This document shows, piece by piece, positions 12,591 through 24,291 of a DNA stretch of 64,000 bases. A model generated the notes under the pieces. It was not told the DNA's origin. It saw only the letters and a program-made list of their open reading frames with translations, and did no database searches. The position numbers and the translations under genes are program-made. Source of the stretch: Vanilla planifolia (taxonomy: Eukaryota; Streptophyta; Magnoliopsida; Asparagales; Orchidaceae); NCBI GenBank assembly GCA_023846275.1, contig CM043865.1:4266068-4330067 (forward strand), written 5' to 3'. Numbering within the stretch: the first letter of the stretch is position 1; each line of letters begins with the position of its first letter.

Positions 12591-15500
12591 GGGTTATGGC
12601 TAGAGCTAGGGCTAGATCTAGGGCAACATTTAGGGCTACGACGAGGGCTAGGGCTAGGGAAAGGTCTTGGGCTAGTGCTAAAGGTAGGGCGAGGGCTACA
12701 TCTAGGGCTAGGGCTATGGCTAGGGCTTGGACTAGGGTTAGCATCAGGGCTAGTGCTAAGGATAGGGCTAGGGCTAGGGTTACAGCTAGAACTAGGGCTA
12801 GATTTAGGGTTAGGGCGAGGGTGAGGGCTAGATCTAGGGCTAAGGCTAGATCTCGAGCTAGATTTAGGGCTAAGGCGAGGGTTAGGGCTAAATCTAGTCC
12901 TTGGGCTTGGGCGAAGGCGAAGGCTAGGGCTAGGATTAGGGCTTAGGCTAGGGCTAGGGCTAGATCTAAGGCTAGGCCTAGGGTTAGGGCTAGGACTTGG
13001 GCTAGGGCTAGGGCTAAGGTTCAGGGCTAAAGCAAGGGTAGGGCAAGGGATAGTGTTAGGGCAAGGATCTCAGGCTTGGGCTAGTATTATTGCTAGAGTT
13101 AGGGCTAGATCTTGGGCTAATGCTAGATCTAGGGCTAGATTTAGGGCTATGGCGAGGGTTAGGGCTAGATCTAGGGTTAGATCTAGGTCTAAGGCTAGAT
13201 CTAGTGCTAGATTTAGGACTAGGGCAAGGGTAAGGGTTAGATCTAGTGCTTGGGCTAGGGCTAAGGCTAGGGGTAGATCTTGAGCTAGGGCTACGGCTAT
13301 GGTTAGGGTTAGGGTTAGGCCTAAGCCTAGGGCTAGGATTTAGGGCTAAGGAAAGGGCTAAGGCTAAGGATAGGGTTAGAGCTAGGATCTAGGGATAGGG
13401 CTAGGGCTAGGGCTTGGGATAACACTAGGGCTAGAGCTAGGACTAGGGCTTGGGCTAGGGTCAGTACTAGATTTAGGGTTATGGCTAGGGCTAGGGTTAG
13501 GGCTAGGACTAGGGCTGGGGCTAGCATTAGGGCTATGGCTAGGATCTAGAGCTAAGGCTTGGGCTAGGGCTAGGGATAGGATTAGGTCTACGATCTAGGG
13601 CTAAGGCTAGTGCTATGGCTAGGGTTATGGCTGGAGCTAAGGCTAGATCTAGGGCTAGATTTTGGATTAGGGCGAGGGTTAGGGCTAGATCTATGGCTAA
13701 GGCTAGATCTAGGGCTAGATGTAGGGCTAGGGCGAGGGTTAGGGCTAGATCTAGGCCTTGGGCTCAAGCAAAACCTAGGGCTAGCGCTAAGGCTAGGGCT
13801 AAGACTAGGGCTTGGGCTAGATCTAGGGCTAGGACTAGAGTTAGGGCTAGGTCTAGGGTTAGTGCTAAGGCTAGGGCTAGGGCTTGGGTTAGGGCTAGGG
13901 CTAAGGCTTGGGCTAGGGCGAGGATCTAGGGCTACGACTAGGGATAGGGTTAGGGCTAGGATCTTGGGCAAGGGCTAAGGCTAGTGCTAGCACTAGTGCT
14001 AGAGCTAGGATTAGGGCTTTGGCTAGGTCTAGGGCTAGGGCTAGATCTATGTCTAGGGCTAGGTTTAGGGCTAGGGCTAGGGCTAGCATTATGGTTAAGG
14101 CTAGGACAAGGTCAAGGATCTAGGGCTAAGGCTAGGGCTAGGGCTAAGGATAATGTTAGGGCTAGGGCAACGATCAAGGGCTAGGGCTAGGGTTAGGGCT
14201 CTTGTTATGGCTATAGCTAGGGCTAGATCTAGGGCCAGGTTTATGGCTAGGACAAGGTTAGGGCTACATCTAGGGCTAAGGAAAGATCTAGGCCATGATT
14301 TAGGGCTAAGGCGAGGGTTAGGGCTAGTTCTAGGGCTTTGTCTAGGGCTAGGACTAGGGCTTGGGCTTTGATTAAGGCTAGGGCTAGCGTTAGGGCTAGG
14401 GCTAGGATCTAGGGCTAAGGCTAGGATAAGGGCTATGGATAAGGTTAGTGTTAGGGCAAGGATCTAAGGCTAAGGCCAGGGATAGGGCTCGTGTTATGGC
14501 TAGAGCTAGGGCTAGATCTAGGGCTAAGGCTAGATCTAGGGCTAGATTTAGGGCTAGGGTGAGGGTTAGGGCCAGATCTAGGGCTTGGGCTAGTGCTAAG
14601 GCTAGAGCTATGACTTGGGCTAAGGTTATGGCTAGATCTAGGGCTAGGGCTAGGGCTAGGACTTGGGTTAGGGCTAGGGCTAGGTTTAGGGCTAGGGCGA
14701 GCGATGGGATCTAGGGCTAAGGTTAGGGCTAGGGTTAGGGATATGGTTATGGCTAGGATGTAGGGTTAGGGCTAGGGTTATGGTGAGAGTTAGGGCTAGA
14801 TCTAAGGCTAAAGCTAGACCTTATGCTAGATTTAAGGCTAGGGCGAGGGTTAAGGCTAGATCTAAGGCTAGATCTAGGGCTAGATTTAGGGATATGGTGA
14901 GGTTTAGGGCTAGATCTTAGGCTTGGGCTAGAGCTAAGGCTAGGGCTAGGGCTAGGACTAGGGCTTGGGATAGGGCTAGGGCTTGATCTAGGGCTAGTGC
15001 TAGGGTTAGGGCTAAGGCTAGGGCTAGGGTTAGCTTTAGGGCTAGGACTAGGGTTAGGACTAGGATCTAGTGCTAAGGCTAAGGTTAGGGATAAGGATAG
15101 GGTTAAGGCTAGGATCTTGGGCTAGGGTTATGGCTAGTGCTAGGGTTATGGCTAGTGCTAGGGCTAGATTTTGGGCTAAGGCTGGATCTAGGGCTAGATT
15201 TAGGGCTAGGGTAAGGGTTAGGGTTAGATCTAGGGCTAGATTTAGGGCTAGGGCGAGGGTTAGGGCTAAATCTAGGACCTCGACTAGGGTTAGTGCTAGG
15301 GCTATGGTTAGGACTAGGGCTTAGGTTAGGGCTAGGGCGAGCTCTAAGGCTAGGGCTAGGGTTAGGGCTAGGGCTAGGGCTAGGGTTAAGGCTAAGATTT
15401 AGGGCTAAGGTTATAGTTAGGGTTAGGGAAAGGTTAGGGTTTGGATCTTGGGCTAGGGCTAAGGCTAGGGTTATGGCTAGAGCTAGGGCTAGATCTAGGC

Positions 15501-18500
15501 TAGCTTTAGGGCTAGGGCAAGGGTTAGGGTTAGATCTATGGCTTGATTTAGGGCTAAGACTAGATTTAGAGCTAGATTTAGGGCTAGGGCGAATGTTAGG
15601 GCTAGATCTAGGGCTTAGTCTAGGGCTAAGGCTAGGGCTAGTGCTGGGGCTAGGGCTAGGACTAGGGCTTAGGTTAGGGCTATGGTTAGATTAGGGTTAG
15701 GGCTAGGGTTAGTTCTAGGGTTAGGGCTAGGGCTAATATTAGGGTTAGGGTTAGGGCTAGCATTAGGGCTAAGGCTAGGGTTATGCTAGGGTTAGGATCT
15801 AGGGCTAAGGCTATGGCCAGGGCTAGGGATAGGGTTTGAGCTAGGATCTAGGGCTAAGGCTAGCCTTATGGCTAGAGCTAGGGCTAGATCTTTGGCTAAG
15901 GCTAGATCTAGTGCAAGATTTAGGGTTAGAACGAGGGTTAGGGCTAGATCTAGGGTTAGATCTAGGGCTAGATTTAGGGTTAAGGCGAGGGTTTAGGGCT
16001 AGATTTAGGGTATGGGCTAGGGCTAATGCTTTAGCTGGCACTAGGGCTAGGGCTAGATCTAGAGTAGGGGCTAGGGCTAGGGTTAGGACTAGGGCTAAGG
16101 CAAGGCTTAAGGCTAGGATCTAGGGCTATGGCTAGGGCTAGGGCTAGGGATAGGGTTAGGGCTAGGATTTAGGGCTAGTGGTAGGGCTAGAGCTAGTGCT
16201 AGGGCTAGGACTAGGGCTTGGGCTTGGGCTTGGGCTAGGGCTAGATCTAGGCTAGACCTAGGCCTAAGGCTAGGGTTAGGGCTAGGACTAGGACTAGGGC
16301 TAGCGTTAGGGCTAGGGCTAAGGCTAGGGCTAGGATCTAGGGCTTGGCCTAGGGATAGGGTTAGGGCTAGGATTTAGGGCTAAGGCCCTAGGGCTAGGGT
16401 TATGGCTAGAGCTAAGGTTAGATCTAGGACTAAAGCTAGATCTAGGGCTAGATTTAGGGCTAGGGGGAGGGTTAGGGCTAGAACTAAGGCTAGATTTAGG
16501 GCTAGGGCGAGGGTTAGGGCTAGATCTAGGGCTTGGGCTTTGGCTAAGGCTAGGGTTAGCGCTGAGGCTAGGGAGAAGACTAGGGCTTGGGCTAGGGCTA
16601 AGGCTAGATCTAGGGCTAGGACTAGAGCTAGGGCTTGGGTTAGTGCTAAGGCTAGGGCTAGGGCTTGGGTTAGGGCTAGGGCTTGGGTTAGGGCGAGGAT
16701 CTAGGGCTAAGGCTTGGGATAGGGTTAGGGCTAGGATGTAGGGCCAGGGTTATCGCTAAAGCTAGGGCTAGATCTTAAGCTAAGGTTAGATCTAGGGCTT
16801 GGGCTAGGACTAAGGTTAAGGTTAGGGTTAGGGATAGGGCTAGGGCTCGTGTCAGAGCAAAGGCTAGGGCTAGGGCTAGGATCTAGGGCTAAGACTAGGG
16901 TTAGGGCAAGGAATAAGGTTATGGCTAGGATGTAGGGCTAGTGCTTGGGCTATGGTTATTGCTAGAGCTATGGCTAAGGCTAGATCTAAGGCTAGATTTA
17001 GGGTTAGGGCAAGGGTTAGGGCTAGAGTTAGGGCTAGATGTAGTGCTAAGGCTAGATCTAGGGATGGATTTAGGGTTACGATGAGGGTTAGGGCTAGATC
17101 TAGGGCTTGTGCTAGGGCTAAGGCTAGAGCTTGGGCTAGGGCTAGGGCTAGCATTAGGGCTAGGGCTAGTGCTAGTATCTAGGGCTAAGGCTAGGGCTCA
17201 GGTTAGGGATAACGTTAGGGCTAGGATCTAGGGCTAGGGCTAGGGTTATTACTAGAGCTAGAGTTAGATCTTGGGCTAAGGCTAGATCTAGGCCAGATTT
17301 AGGGCTAGGGAGAGGGTTATGGCTAGATCTATGGCTATGGCTAGATCTAAGGACAAATTCAGGGCTAGGGTAAGGGTTATGGCAAGATCTAGGGTTTGGG
17401 CTAGGGTTAAGGCTAGGGCTAGGGCTAAGGGTAGGGTCAGGGCTAGGGCTAGGGCTAGGGCTAGGGATAGCTTTAGTGTTAGGGCTAGGGCTAGGGCTAG
17501 GGCTAGGATCTAGGGCTAGGGCTAGGGATAACGTTAGTGTTAGGGCTAGGGCTAGAGTAATGGCTAGAGTTAGGGCTAGATCTAGGGCTAATGCTAGATT
17601 TAGGGTTAGGGCGAGGGTTAGGGCTAGATCTAGAGCTAGATTTAGGGCTAAGGCTAGATCTAGGGTAAGATGAAGGGCTAGGGAGAGGGTTAGGGCTAGA
17701 TCTATGGCCTCGACTAGGTTAAGGCTAGGGCGAGCGCTAGGGCTAGGGCTAGGACAAGGACTTGGGCTTGGGCTAGAGCAAGATCTAGGGCTAGAGTTAG
17801 GGCGAGGGCAAGGGCTAAGTCTAGGGCAAGATTTAGGGCTAGGGCGAGGGTTATGGCTAGATCTAGGGCTCGGGCTAGGACTAAGGCTAGGGTTGGCATA
17901 AGGGGGCTAAGGCTAGGGCTAGGGTTAAGGTTAGGGTTAGGGCTAAGATCTAGGGCTAAGGCTAAGGCTAGGGCTAGGGATAGGGTTAGGGCTAGGATAT
18001 AAAGCTAGGGCTAGGGCTAGGGTTATGGTTAGAGCTATGGTTAGATATAGGGCTAAGGCTAGATCTAGGGATAGATTTAGTGCTAGAGCGAGGGTTAGGG
18101 CTAGATCTAGGGCTAGGGCGAGGGTTAGTGCTAGATTTTGGGCTTGGGCTAGGGCGAAGGCTAGGGCTAGGATGAGGGCTTAGGCTTAGGGTAGGGTTAG
18201 ATCTAGGACTATGGCTAGGGCTAGATCTAAGACTATGGCTAAGGTTAGGGCTAGGATTAGGGCTAGGGCTAGGGCAATGGCTAGCATTAGGGTTAGGGCT
18301 AGGGCTAAGGCTAGGATTTAGGGCTAATGCTAGGGCTAAGGATAAGGCTAGGGCTAAGATGTAGGGCTAGGGCTAGGGCTAAGGCTCGACTTATAGCATG
18401 AGCTAGGGCTAGATTTAGAGCTTGGGTGAAGGTTAAAGCTAAATATAGGGTTAAGGCTAGTTCTTGGGTTAGATTCAAGGCTAGGGCAAAAGTTAGAGCT

Positions 18501-20818
18501 AGATCTAGGGCTTGTGCTAGGGGTAAGGCTAGGGCTAGTGCTAAGGATTGGGTTAGGACTAGGGCTTAAGCTAGGGCTAGAGCTAGATCTAGGGTTAGGG
18601 CTAGGGCTAGGGCTAGGGTTAGGGCTAGGGCTAGGGTTAGGACAAGAGCTAGGGCTAAGGCTAGGATGTAGAGCTAAGGTTAGGGCCAGGGCTAGGGGTA
18701 GGGTTAGGGCTAAGATCTAGGGCTAGGACTAGGGCTAAAGCTAAGGTTATGGCTAGAGCTAGGGCTAGATTTAGGGCTAAGGCTATATCTAGGGCTAGAT
18801 TTAGGGCTAAGGCGAGGGTTAGGGCTAGATCTAGGGTTAAGGCTTGATCTAAGGCTAGATTTGGGGTTAGGGTGAGGGTTAGAGCTAGATTTGGGGCTTG
18901 GGGTATGGCTAGTATTAGGGCTAGGGCTAGGGCTAAAATCTAGGGCTAAGGCTAGGGTTAGGGTTAGGGATAGGGTTAGGGCTAGGATCTAGGGCTAAGG
19001 CTAGGGCTATTGTTATTACTAGAGTTGGGGTTAGATCTAGGCTTAAGGCTAGATCTAGGGCTTGATTTAGGGCTAGGGCGAGGGTTAGGGGTAGATCTAA
19101 GGCTAAGGCTAGATCTAAGGATAGATTTAGGGCTAGGGCAAGGGTTAGGGGTTGATCTAACGCTTGGGCTATGGCGAAGGCTCGGGCTACAGCAAGGTCT
19201 TGGACTAGGGATAAGGCTTGAGCGAGATCTAGGGTTAGATTTAGGCCTAGGACTAGGGCTTGATACAGGGCTAAAGTTATGGCTAGGGCTTGGGCTAGAC
19301 CTTGGGCTAGTTTTAGGGCTAGAGCTAAGGCGAGATCTATGGCTAGTGTAGGGCTAGGGTTAGATCTAAGGCTAGGGCTATGGCTATGGCTAGATCTAAG
19401 GCTAGAGCTAGGGCTAAGCTCGAGCTAAGGATAGGGCTAGGATCTAAGACAAGTGATAGGGCGAGGACTAGGATCTAGGACTAAGGCTAGTGCTAGGGAT
19501 AGAGCTAGGGCAAATGCTAGGGCTAGGATTACGGCTAGGGCTAGATCCAGGGCTCGATCTAGGCCTAGTGCTAGGGCTAGGGATAGAACTAAGGCTAAGG
19601 CTAGGGTTAGGTCTAGGGCGAGAGCTAAGGCTACTGCTAAAGCTAAGGCTAGATCTAGGGCTACGGCTAGGGCTTGGGCTAGGTCTATGGCTAGATCTAG
19701 GGCTAGAGCTAGCGCTAGGGTTAGATCTAGGGCTAGGGCTACATCAAAGGTTAAGGCTAGATCTAGGGATAAGGCTAGGGCATTAGGGTTAGGGCTAGGA
19801 TCTAAGGCTAGGGCTAGGGCTAGGTCTAAGATCTAGGGCTTAGGTTAAGGCTAGGGTAAGGGATAGGGATAAGGTTAGGGCTAAGGCTAGATATAGGGCT
19901 AAATCTAGGGTTAAGGTTTGGGATAGGGCTAGGGCTAGATTTAGGGCTAGGGTTAAGGCTAGAGCTAGGGCTTAGATCTAGAACTAAGGCTAAGGCTAGG
20001 GCTAGGGCTAGGGCATGGGCTGGGATCTAGGGCTAAGGATAGAGCTAGGTCAAGTGCTAGTGTTAGACCTAGATCTAAGGCAAGGACTAGGGCTATGGCT
20101 AGATCTAGAGTAAGATCTATGGCTAGGGCTAGGGGTATATCTTTGGCTAGATCTAAGGCTAGATTTAGGGCTTGGGCTAGGGTTAGGTCTAGGGCTTGGG
20201 CTTGGGCTTGGGTTAGGGCTAGGGCTAGGTCCTAGAGCTAGCATTAAGGTTAGGGCTAGGGCAAGGGCTAGGGCTAGATCTAGGGCTAAGGTTAGGGATA
20301 GGGCTAAGGGTAGAGCTAGGGGGGCATAGGCTAAGATCTAGAGATAGGGTTAGGGTTAGGGTTAGAGCGAGGGCTAAGGCTAGGGCTAGGGGTAGGGCTA
20401 GGGCTATGGCTAGGGCTAGAATCTAGGGCTAGGGGAAGGACTAGGGCTCAGGCTAGGACTAGGAAAAGATCAAAGGCTAGATCTATATCCAAGGATAGTG
20501 CTAGGGTTAGAGCTAGATCTAGGACTATATTTAGGGCTATGGCTTGATCTTGAATTAGATTTAAGGCTAGATCCAGGGCTAAGACTATGTCTAGGGTAAG
20601 ATCTAGGGCTAGGGCTAGAGCTAAGGCTAGATTTATGGTTAGGGCTAGAACTAAGGCTCGGACTAGGGCTAGGGCTAAGGCTGGGGCTAAGGGTAGGGCT
20701 AGGGCTAGATCTAGGCTAGAGTTAGGGCTAAGTCTAGGCTTTGGGCTAGGGCTAAGGCTAGGATCTAAGGCTAAGGCTAGGGTGAGGGCTAGGGTTATAT
20801 CTAGGACTAGGTGTAAGG
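12591..20818 (+). repeat. Hexamer array, right sub-domain with paired GCGAGGGTTAGGG motif
   Basis: Here a different composite block dominates: 'agatctagggctagattt' followed by 'gcgagggttagggctagatct'. The GCGAGGG/GTGAGGG core often occurs in pairs about 50-65 bases apart (for example 13,672 and 13,732; near 14,842 and 14,899), and the pairs recur every few hundred bases up to about 19.1 kb. The AGATCT hexamer is frequent. Confidence 0.6.
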
Positions 20819-23800
20819 GTATGGTAGGATAGGATAGGAAAAGGTAAGATAGGATAGATTTGGGTAGGATAGAACTAGTTAGGCTATGTTAGGCTAAGTT
20901 AGAGTAGAGTAGATTAGAGTAGAGTAAGGTAGGGTAGAGTAGAATAAAACTAGGTTTGGTTAGGCTAGAGTAGAGTAGAGTAGAATAGAGTACCATAGGA
21001 TAAGATAGGATATGATAAGATAGGGTAAGATATGATAAAGTAGAGTAGAGTTAAGTTAACCTAAGTTAGGCTAGGTTAGAGTATAGTAGAGTAAAGTAGA
21101 ATAGAGTAGTATAGAGTAGAATAAAATAAAGTATAATAGAGTAGAGTTGAGTAGAGTAAAGCTAAGTTTAGGCTTGGTTAGGCTAGGCTAGAGTAGAGTA
21201 GAGTAGAGTAGAGTAGAGTAAAGTGGAGTAGAGTAGAGCAGAGTGGAGTAGAGTAGTGTAGAGTAGAGTATAGTAGAGTAGAGAAGAGTAGAGTAGAAAA
21301 GAGTTGAGTAGAGTAGAGTTGAGTAGAGTAGAGTAGAGTGAAGTAAAGCAGAGTAAAGCAGAGTAGAGTAGAGCAGAGCAGAGTAGAGCAAAGAAAAACA
21401 GAGCAGAGCATAGCAGATCAGAGCAAAGCATAACAGAACAGAGCAAAGTATAGTAGAGGAGAGTAGAGTAGAATAAAGTAAAGTAGAGTAGAATAGAGTA
21501 GAGTAGCATAGGATAAGGTATGATAAGATTGGATAGAGTGGGGTAAGGTAGAGTATAGTAGAGTTAGGTTATGCTAGGTTAGGCTAGGTTATAGTAGAGT
21601 AGAGTAGAGCTTGGTTAGGTTAGGCTAAGCTAGGCTAGAGTTGAGTAGAGTAGAATAGAGTAGATGAGAGTAGAGTAGAGTAAAGTAGAGTAGAGTGGAG
21701 TCGAGTCGAGCAGAGTAGCGAGGAGTAGAGTAGAGTAGAGAAGAGCAGAGCAGTGCAGGGTAAAGTAGAGCAGAGTAGAGTAGAGTAAAGCAGAGCAAAG
21801 CAGTGTAAAGTAGAGCAAAACAAAGCAGAGTAGAGAAGAGTAGAGGAGAGTAGAGTAACATATGGTACGTAGGGTTGGGTAGGATAGGGTAAGGTAGGGT
21901 AGGGTAGGGTAGGTTAGGATAGGGTAGGGTCAGGTAAGGTAGGGTAGGGTAGGATAAGGTAAGGTAAGCTGGGGTAGGGATGGGTATGGTAGGGTAGGGT
22001 AGAGTAGGGTAGAGTAGAGATGCATAGGGTAGGGTAGGGTAGGGTGGGGTGAAGTAGAGTAGGGCAGAGCAGCATAGAGTAGGAAAGAGTATGGCATAGT
22101 AGAATAGGAGTAGAGCAGAGTAGAGCTATATAGGATAGTACATAGTAGAGTATAGATTAGTAAAGAATAATAGAACAGAGTAGAGTAGAGTAGCGTAGAG
22201 CAAAAAAGAGTATAGTAGAGGAAAGTAAAGTATAGTAGAGTATAGTAGAATAGAGTAGAGAAGGATAAAGTAGGGTAGGATAGGATAAGGAAGGGTAGGG
22301 TAGAGTAGAATAGAGTAGAGTATAACTAGGTTAGGTTAGGTTGGGCTAAAGTGGAGTAGAGTAGAGTAACATAGATTGAAGTTTAGTAGAGTAGAGCTAG
22401 GTTAGGCTAGGCTAAACTAGGTTAAGAAAGGCTAGACTAAGCTAGGCAAGGGTAGGGTAAGTTGGAGTAGCATAGGGTAAGATAAAGTAGGATATTATAG
22501 GATGAGGTAGGGTAGGGAAGGGTAGTATAGGGTAAGATAGGATAAGATAAGATAAAATTTGGTAGAGTAGAGTTAGGTTAAGCTAGGGTAGGCTAGAGTA
22601 GAGTAGAGTGATAAAAAGAGGCTAAAGTAGGGTATAATAGAGAAGAGTGGAGTAGAGTAGAGGAGAGTAGGAGTATAATAAGGTTAGGCTATGTTAGGTT
22701 AGGTTAGGCTAAGCTAGGCTAAGTTAGGCTAAACTAAGTTAGAGCAGAGTTGTGGAGTGGAGAGAAGTGTAGAGAAGAGTAAAGCAAAGCAGAACATGAT
22801 AGGGCAGAGTAAAGTAGAGCATAAAAGACTAGAGTAGAGTAAAGGTTTGCTAGGTTAGGCTAACCTAGAGTATAATAGAGTGAAGTAAAGTAATATAGAG
22901 TAGCATAAGGTCAGTTAGTCTACACAATTTTAGGATAGGTTAAGCTAGAGTAGAGGAAGGTAAAGTAGAGTAAAGAAGAGTATAGTAGAATAGAGTAAAG
23001 ATAAGCTAGGTTAGTTTAGGCTAGACTAAGCTAAACTAGAGTAGGTTAGATTTGGGTAAAAAAGAGTAGAGTAAAATAGAGTAGGATAGGATAGGATAAG
23101 GTAGGATAGGTTAGGGTAAGGTATGGTAGGGTAGGTTAAAGTAGGATAAGATAGGATAGGATAGAGTAGGGTATAATAGGGTAAGATAGGATAAGGTATG
23201 GTAGGATAGGCTAGGTAGGCTAAGGTAGGCTAGAGTAGAGTAGAGTACAATAGAGTAAAATAGAGTAGAGTACAGTAGAGTTAAGTAGAGTAGAGTAAAG
23301 TAGAGTAGAGTTGATTAGAGCAGAGTAGAGTAGAGTAGAGTAGAGATGAGTAGAGCGAGTAGAGCAAAATAGAGTAAAGTAGAGCATGGTTAAGCTAGGA
23401 TAGGCTAGAGTAGAGCATAGTAGAGTAAAGTGGAGTAGAGTAGAGTAGAGTATAGTGGAGAAGAATAGGATAGGGTAGAGTAAGGTAGCGTAGAGTAAGG
23501 TAGAGTGGAGCATAGAAAAGTAGAATAGAGCAGAGAAGAGTATAACAGAGACGAGCAGAGAAGAATAGAACATGGTAGAGCAAATCAAAGTATAGTAGAG
23601 CAGAGAAGAGTATAGTTGAGCAAAGTAGAGTAGGGTAGAGTAGAGTATAGCATAGTAGAGTAGATTAGAATAGAGTAATGTTAGACAAGGCTAGGCTAAT
23701 CTAGTCTCGAGTATAATAGAGTAATGTAGAATAGAATAGAGTAGTAAAGGGCTAGGCTAGGCTAGGCTTAGTTATGTTAGGCTAAGTTAGGTTAGAGTAG

Positions 23801-23879
23801 AGATAGTAAAGTAGAGTAGAGTAGAGTAGAGTAAAGAAAAGAAGAATAGAGTGGAGTTGAGTAGAGTAGAGTAGAGTAT
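20819..23879 (+). repeat. Degenerate pentamer array (TAGAG/TAGGG/GGCTA), left part
   Basis: The repeat length changes to five. Units are TAGAG, TAGGG, TAGGA, TAAGG, GGCTA and GGTTA. Different units dominate in local blocks: nearly pure TAGAG at about 21,181-21,520, and mostly TAGGG/TAAGG at about 21,860-22,060. The plus strand is strongly purine-rich and poor in C. TAG every five bases closes all plus-strand frames, so the only long open frames are Ser/Thr/Leu/Tyr-rich minus-strand artefacts. Confidence 0.93.
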
Positions 23880-24291
23880 GAATTGGAGGGAGCAGTTGGT
23901 TGAGCAGCCTTCTAGGGAGGTTGAGCGAGGGGCCCAACAAGGACCCGTTGCTGATCCGAGCCAAAACCAAGCCGACCTGAACGCAGACGTGCGTAGTGAC
24001 ACCCGATTTTAGGTCTTATTCTTTCTGTCAGGGGGATCTTTGGGTCTACCCCACAGCCTATTGTAAGGACACCTGGGAGAAAATAAGAGGGCCCATGGGA
24101 GTGCCTTCGAGAGATTCGGGAAGAGCTGCTGCGCCTATCCAACGCTCACCTGCCCCGGTGACCAAAGGAAAGAGGTTTTCTCTATTGGTAGAAAGATGGA
24201 ATCAAGATCCCAAGAATCCTTTCGAGTTCCCTAGAGGGGGAGCCCTATGGAGAACTATATAATATTCTATATTTTTGGATTTGTTCTAATA
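23880..24291. other. Unique 412-bp island inside the pentamer array
   Basis: Satellite sequence stops after '...agagtatgaattgg' and resumes at 'ataaggttaggctaagc'. Between them lies complex, GC-richer DNA unlike anything else in the window. It contains an 88-codon plus-strand open frame at 23,996-24,262 and overlapping minus-strand frames. The plus frame has ordinary amino-acid composition, but I do not recognise a family. It could be a fragment of a mobile element, an organelle insert, or the remains of the locus the satellite expanded into. No terminal repeats or target-site duplication are evident. Confidence 0.75.

Larger units (their letters stand above)
1..20818 (+). repeat. Degenerate telomere-like hexamer array (GGGCTA/CTAGGG)
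   Basis: About 20.8 kb is built almost only from six-base units. GGGCTA is commonest, with GGGTTA, AGGCTA, GGGCAA, GGGATA and GGATCT variants mixed in. The array runs off the left edge of the window, so its full length is unknown. The plus strand is G-rich and C appears mainly inside GGGCTA. Because six is a multiple of three and some frames lack TAG, spurious open frames coding Leu-Gly, Arg-Ala or Ala-Leu dipeptide repeats occur on both strands; I treat none of them as genes. The unit resembles the TTAGGG telomere repeat with T changed to C, and it differs from the common plant TTTAGGG by length. I see no unique sequence inside the array. Confidence 0.95.

Noticed and set aside
1-20818. A true chromosome-end telomere
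   Set aside because: The G-rich strand points inward, units are heavily mutated and organised into higher-order blocks, and the array passes into another satellite instead of subtelomeric genes.
127-20832. Many open frames of 60-133 codons coding Leu-Gly, Arg-Ala, Ala-Leu or Ser-Pro repeats
   Set aside because: They are direct translations of the hexamer repeat in several frames and on both strands at once, with no start context, domain or codon signal.
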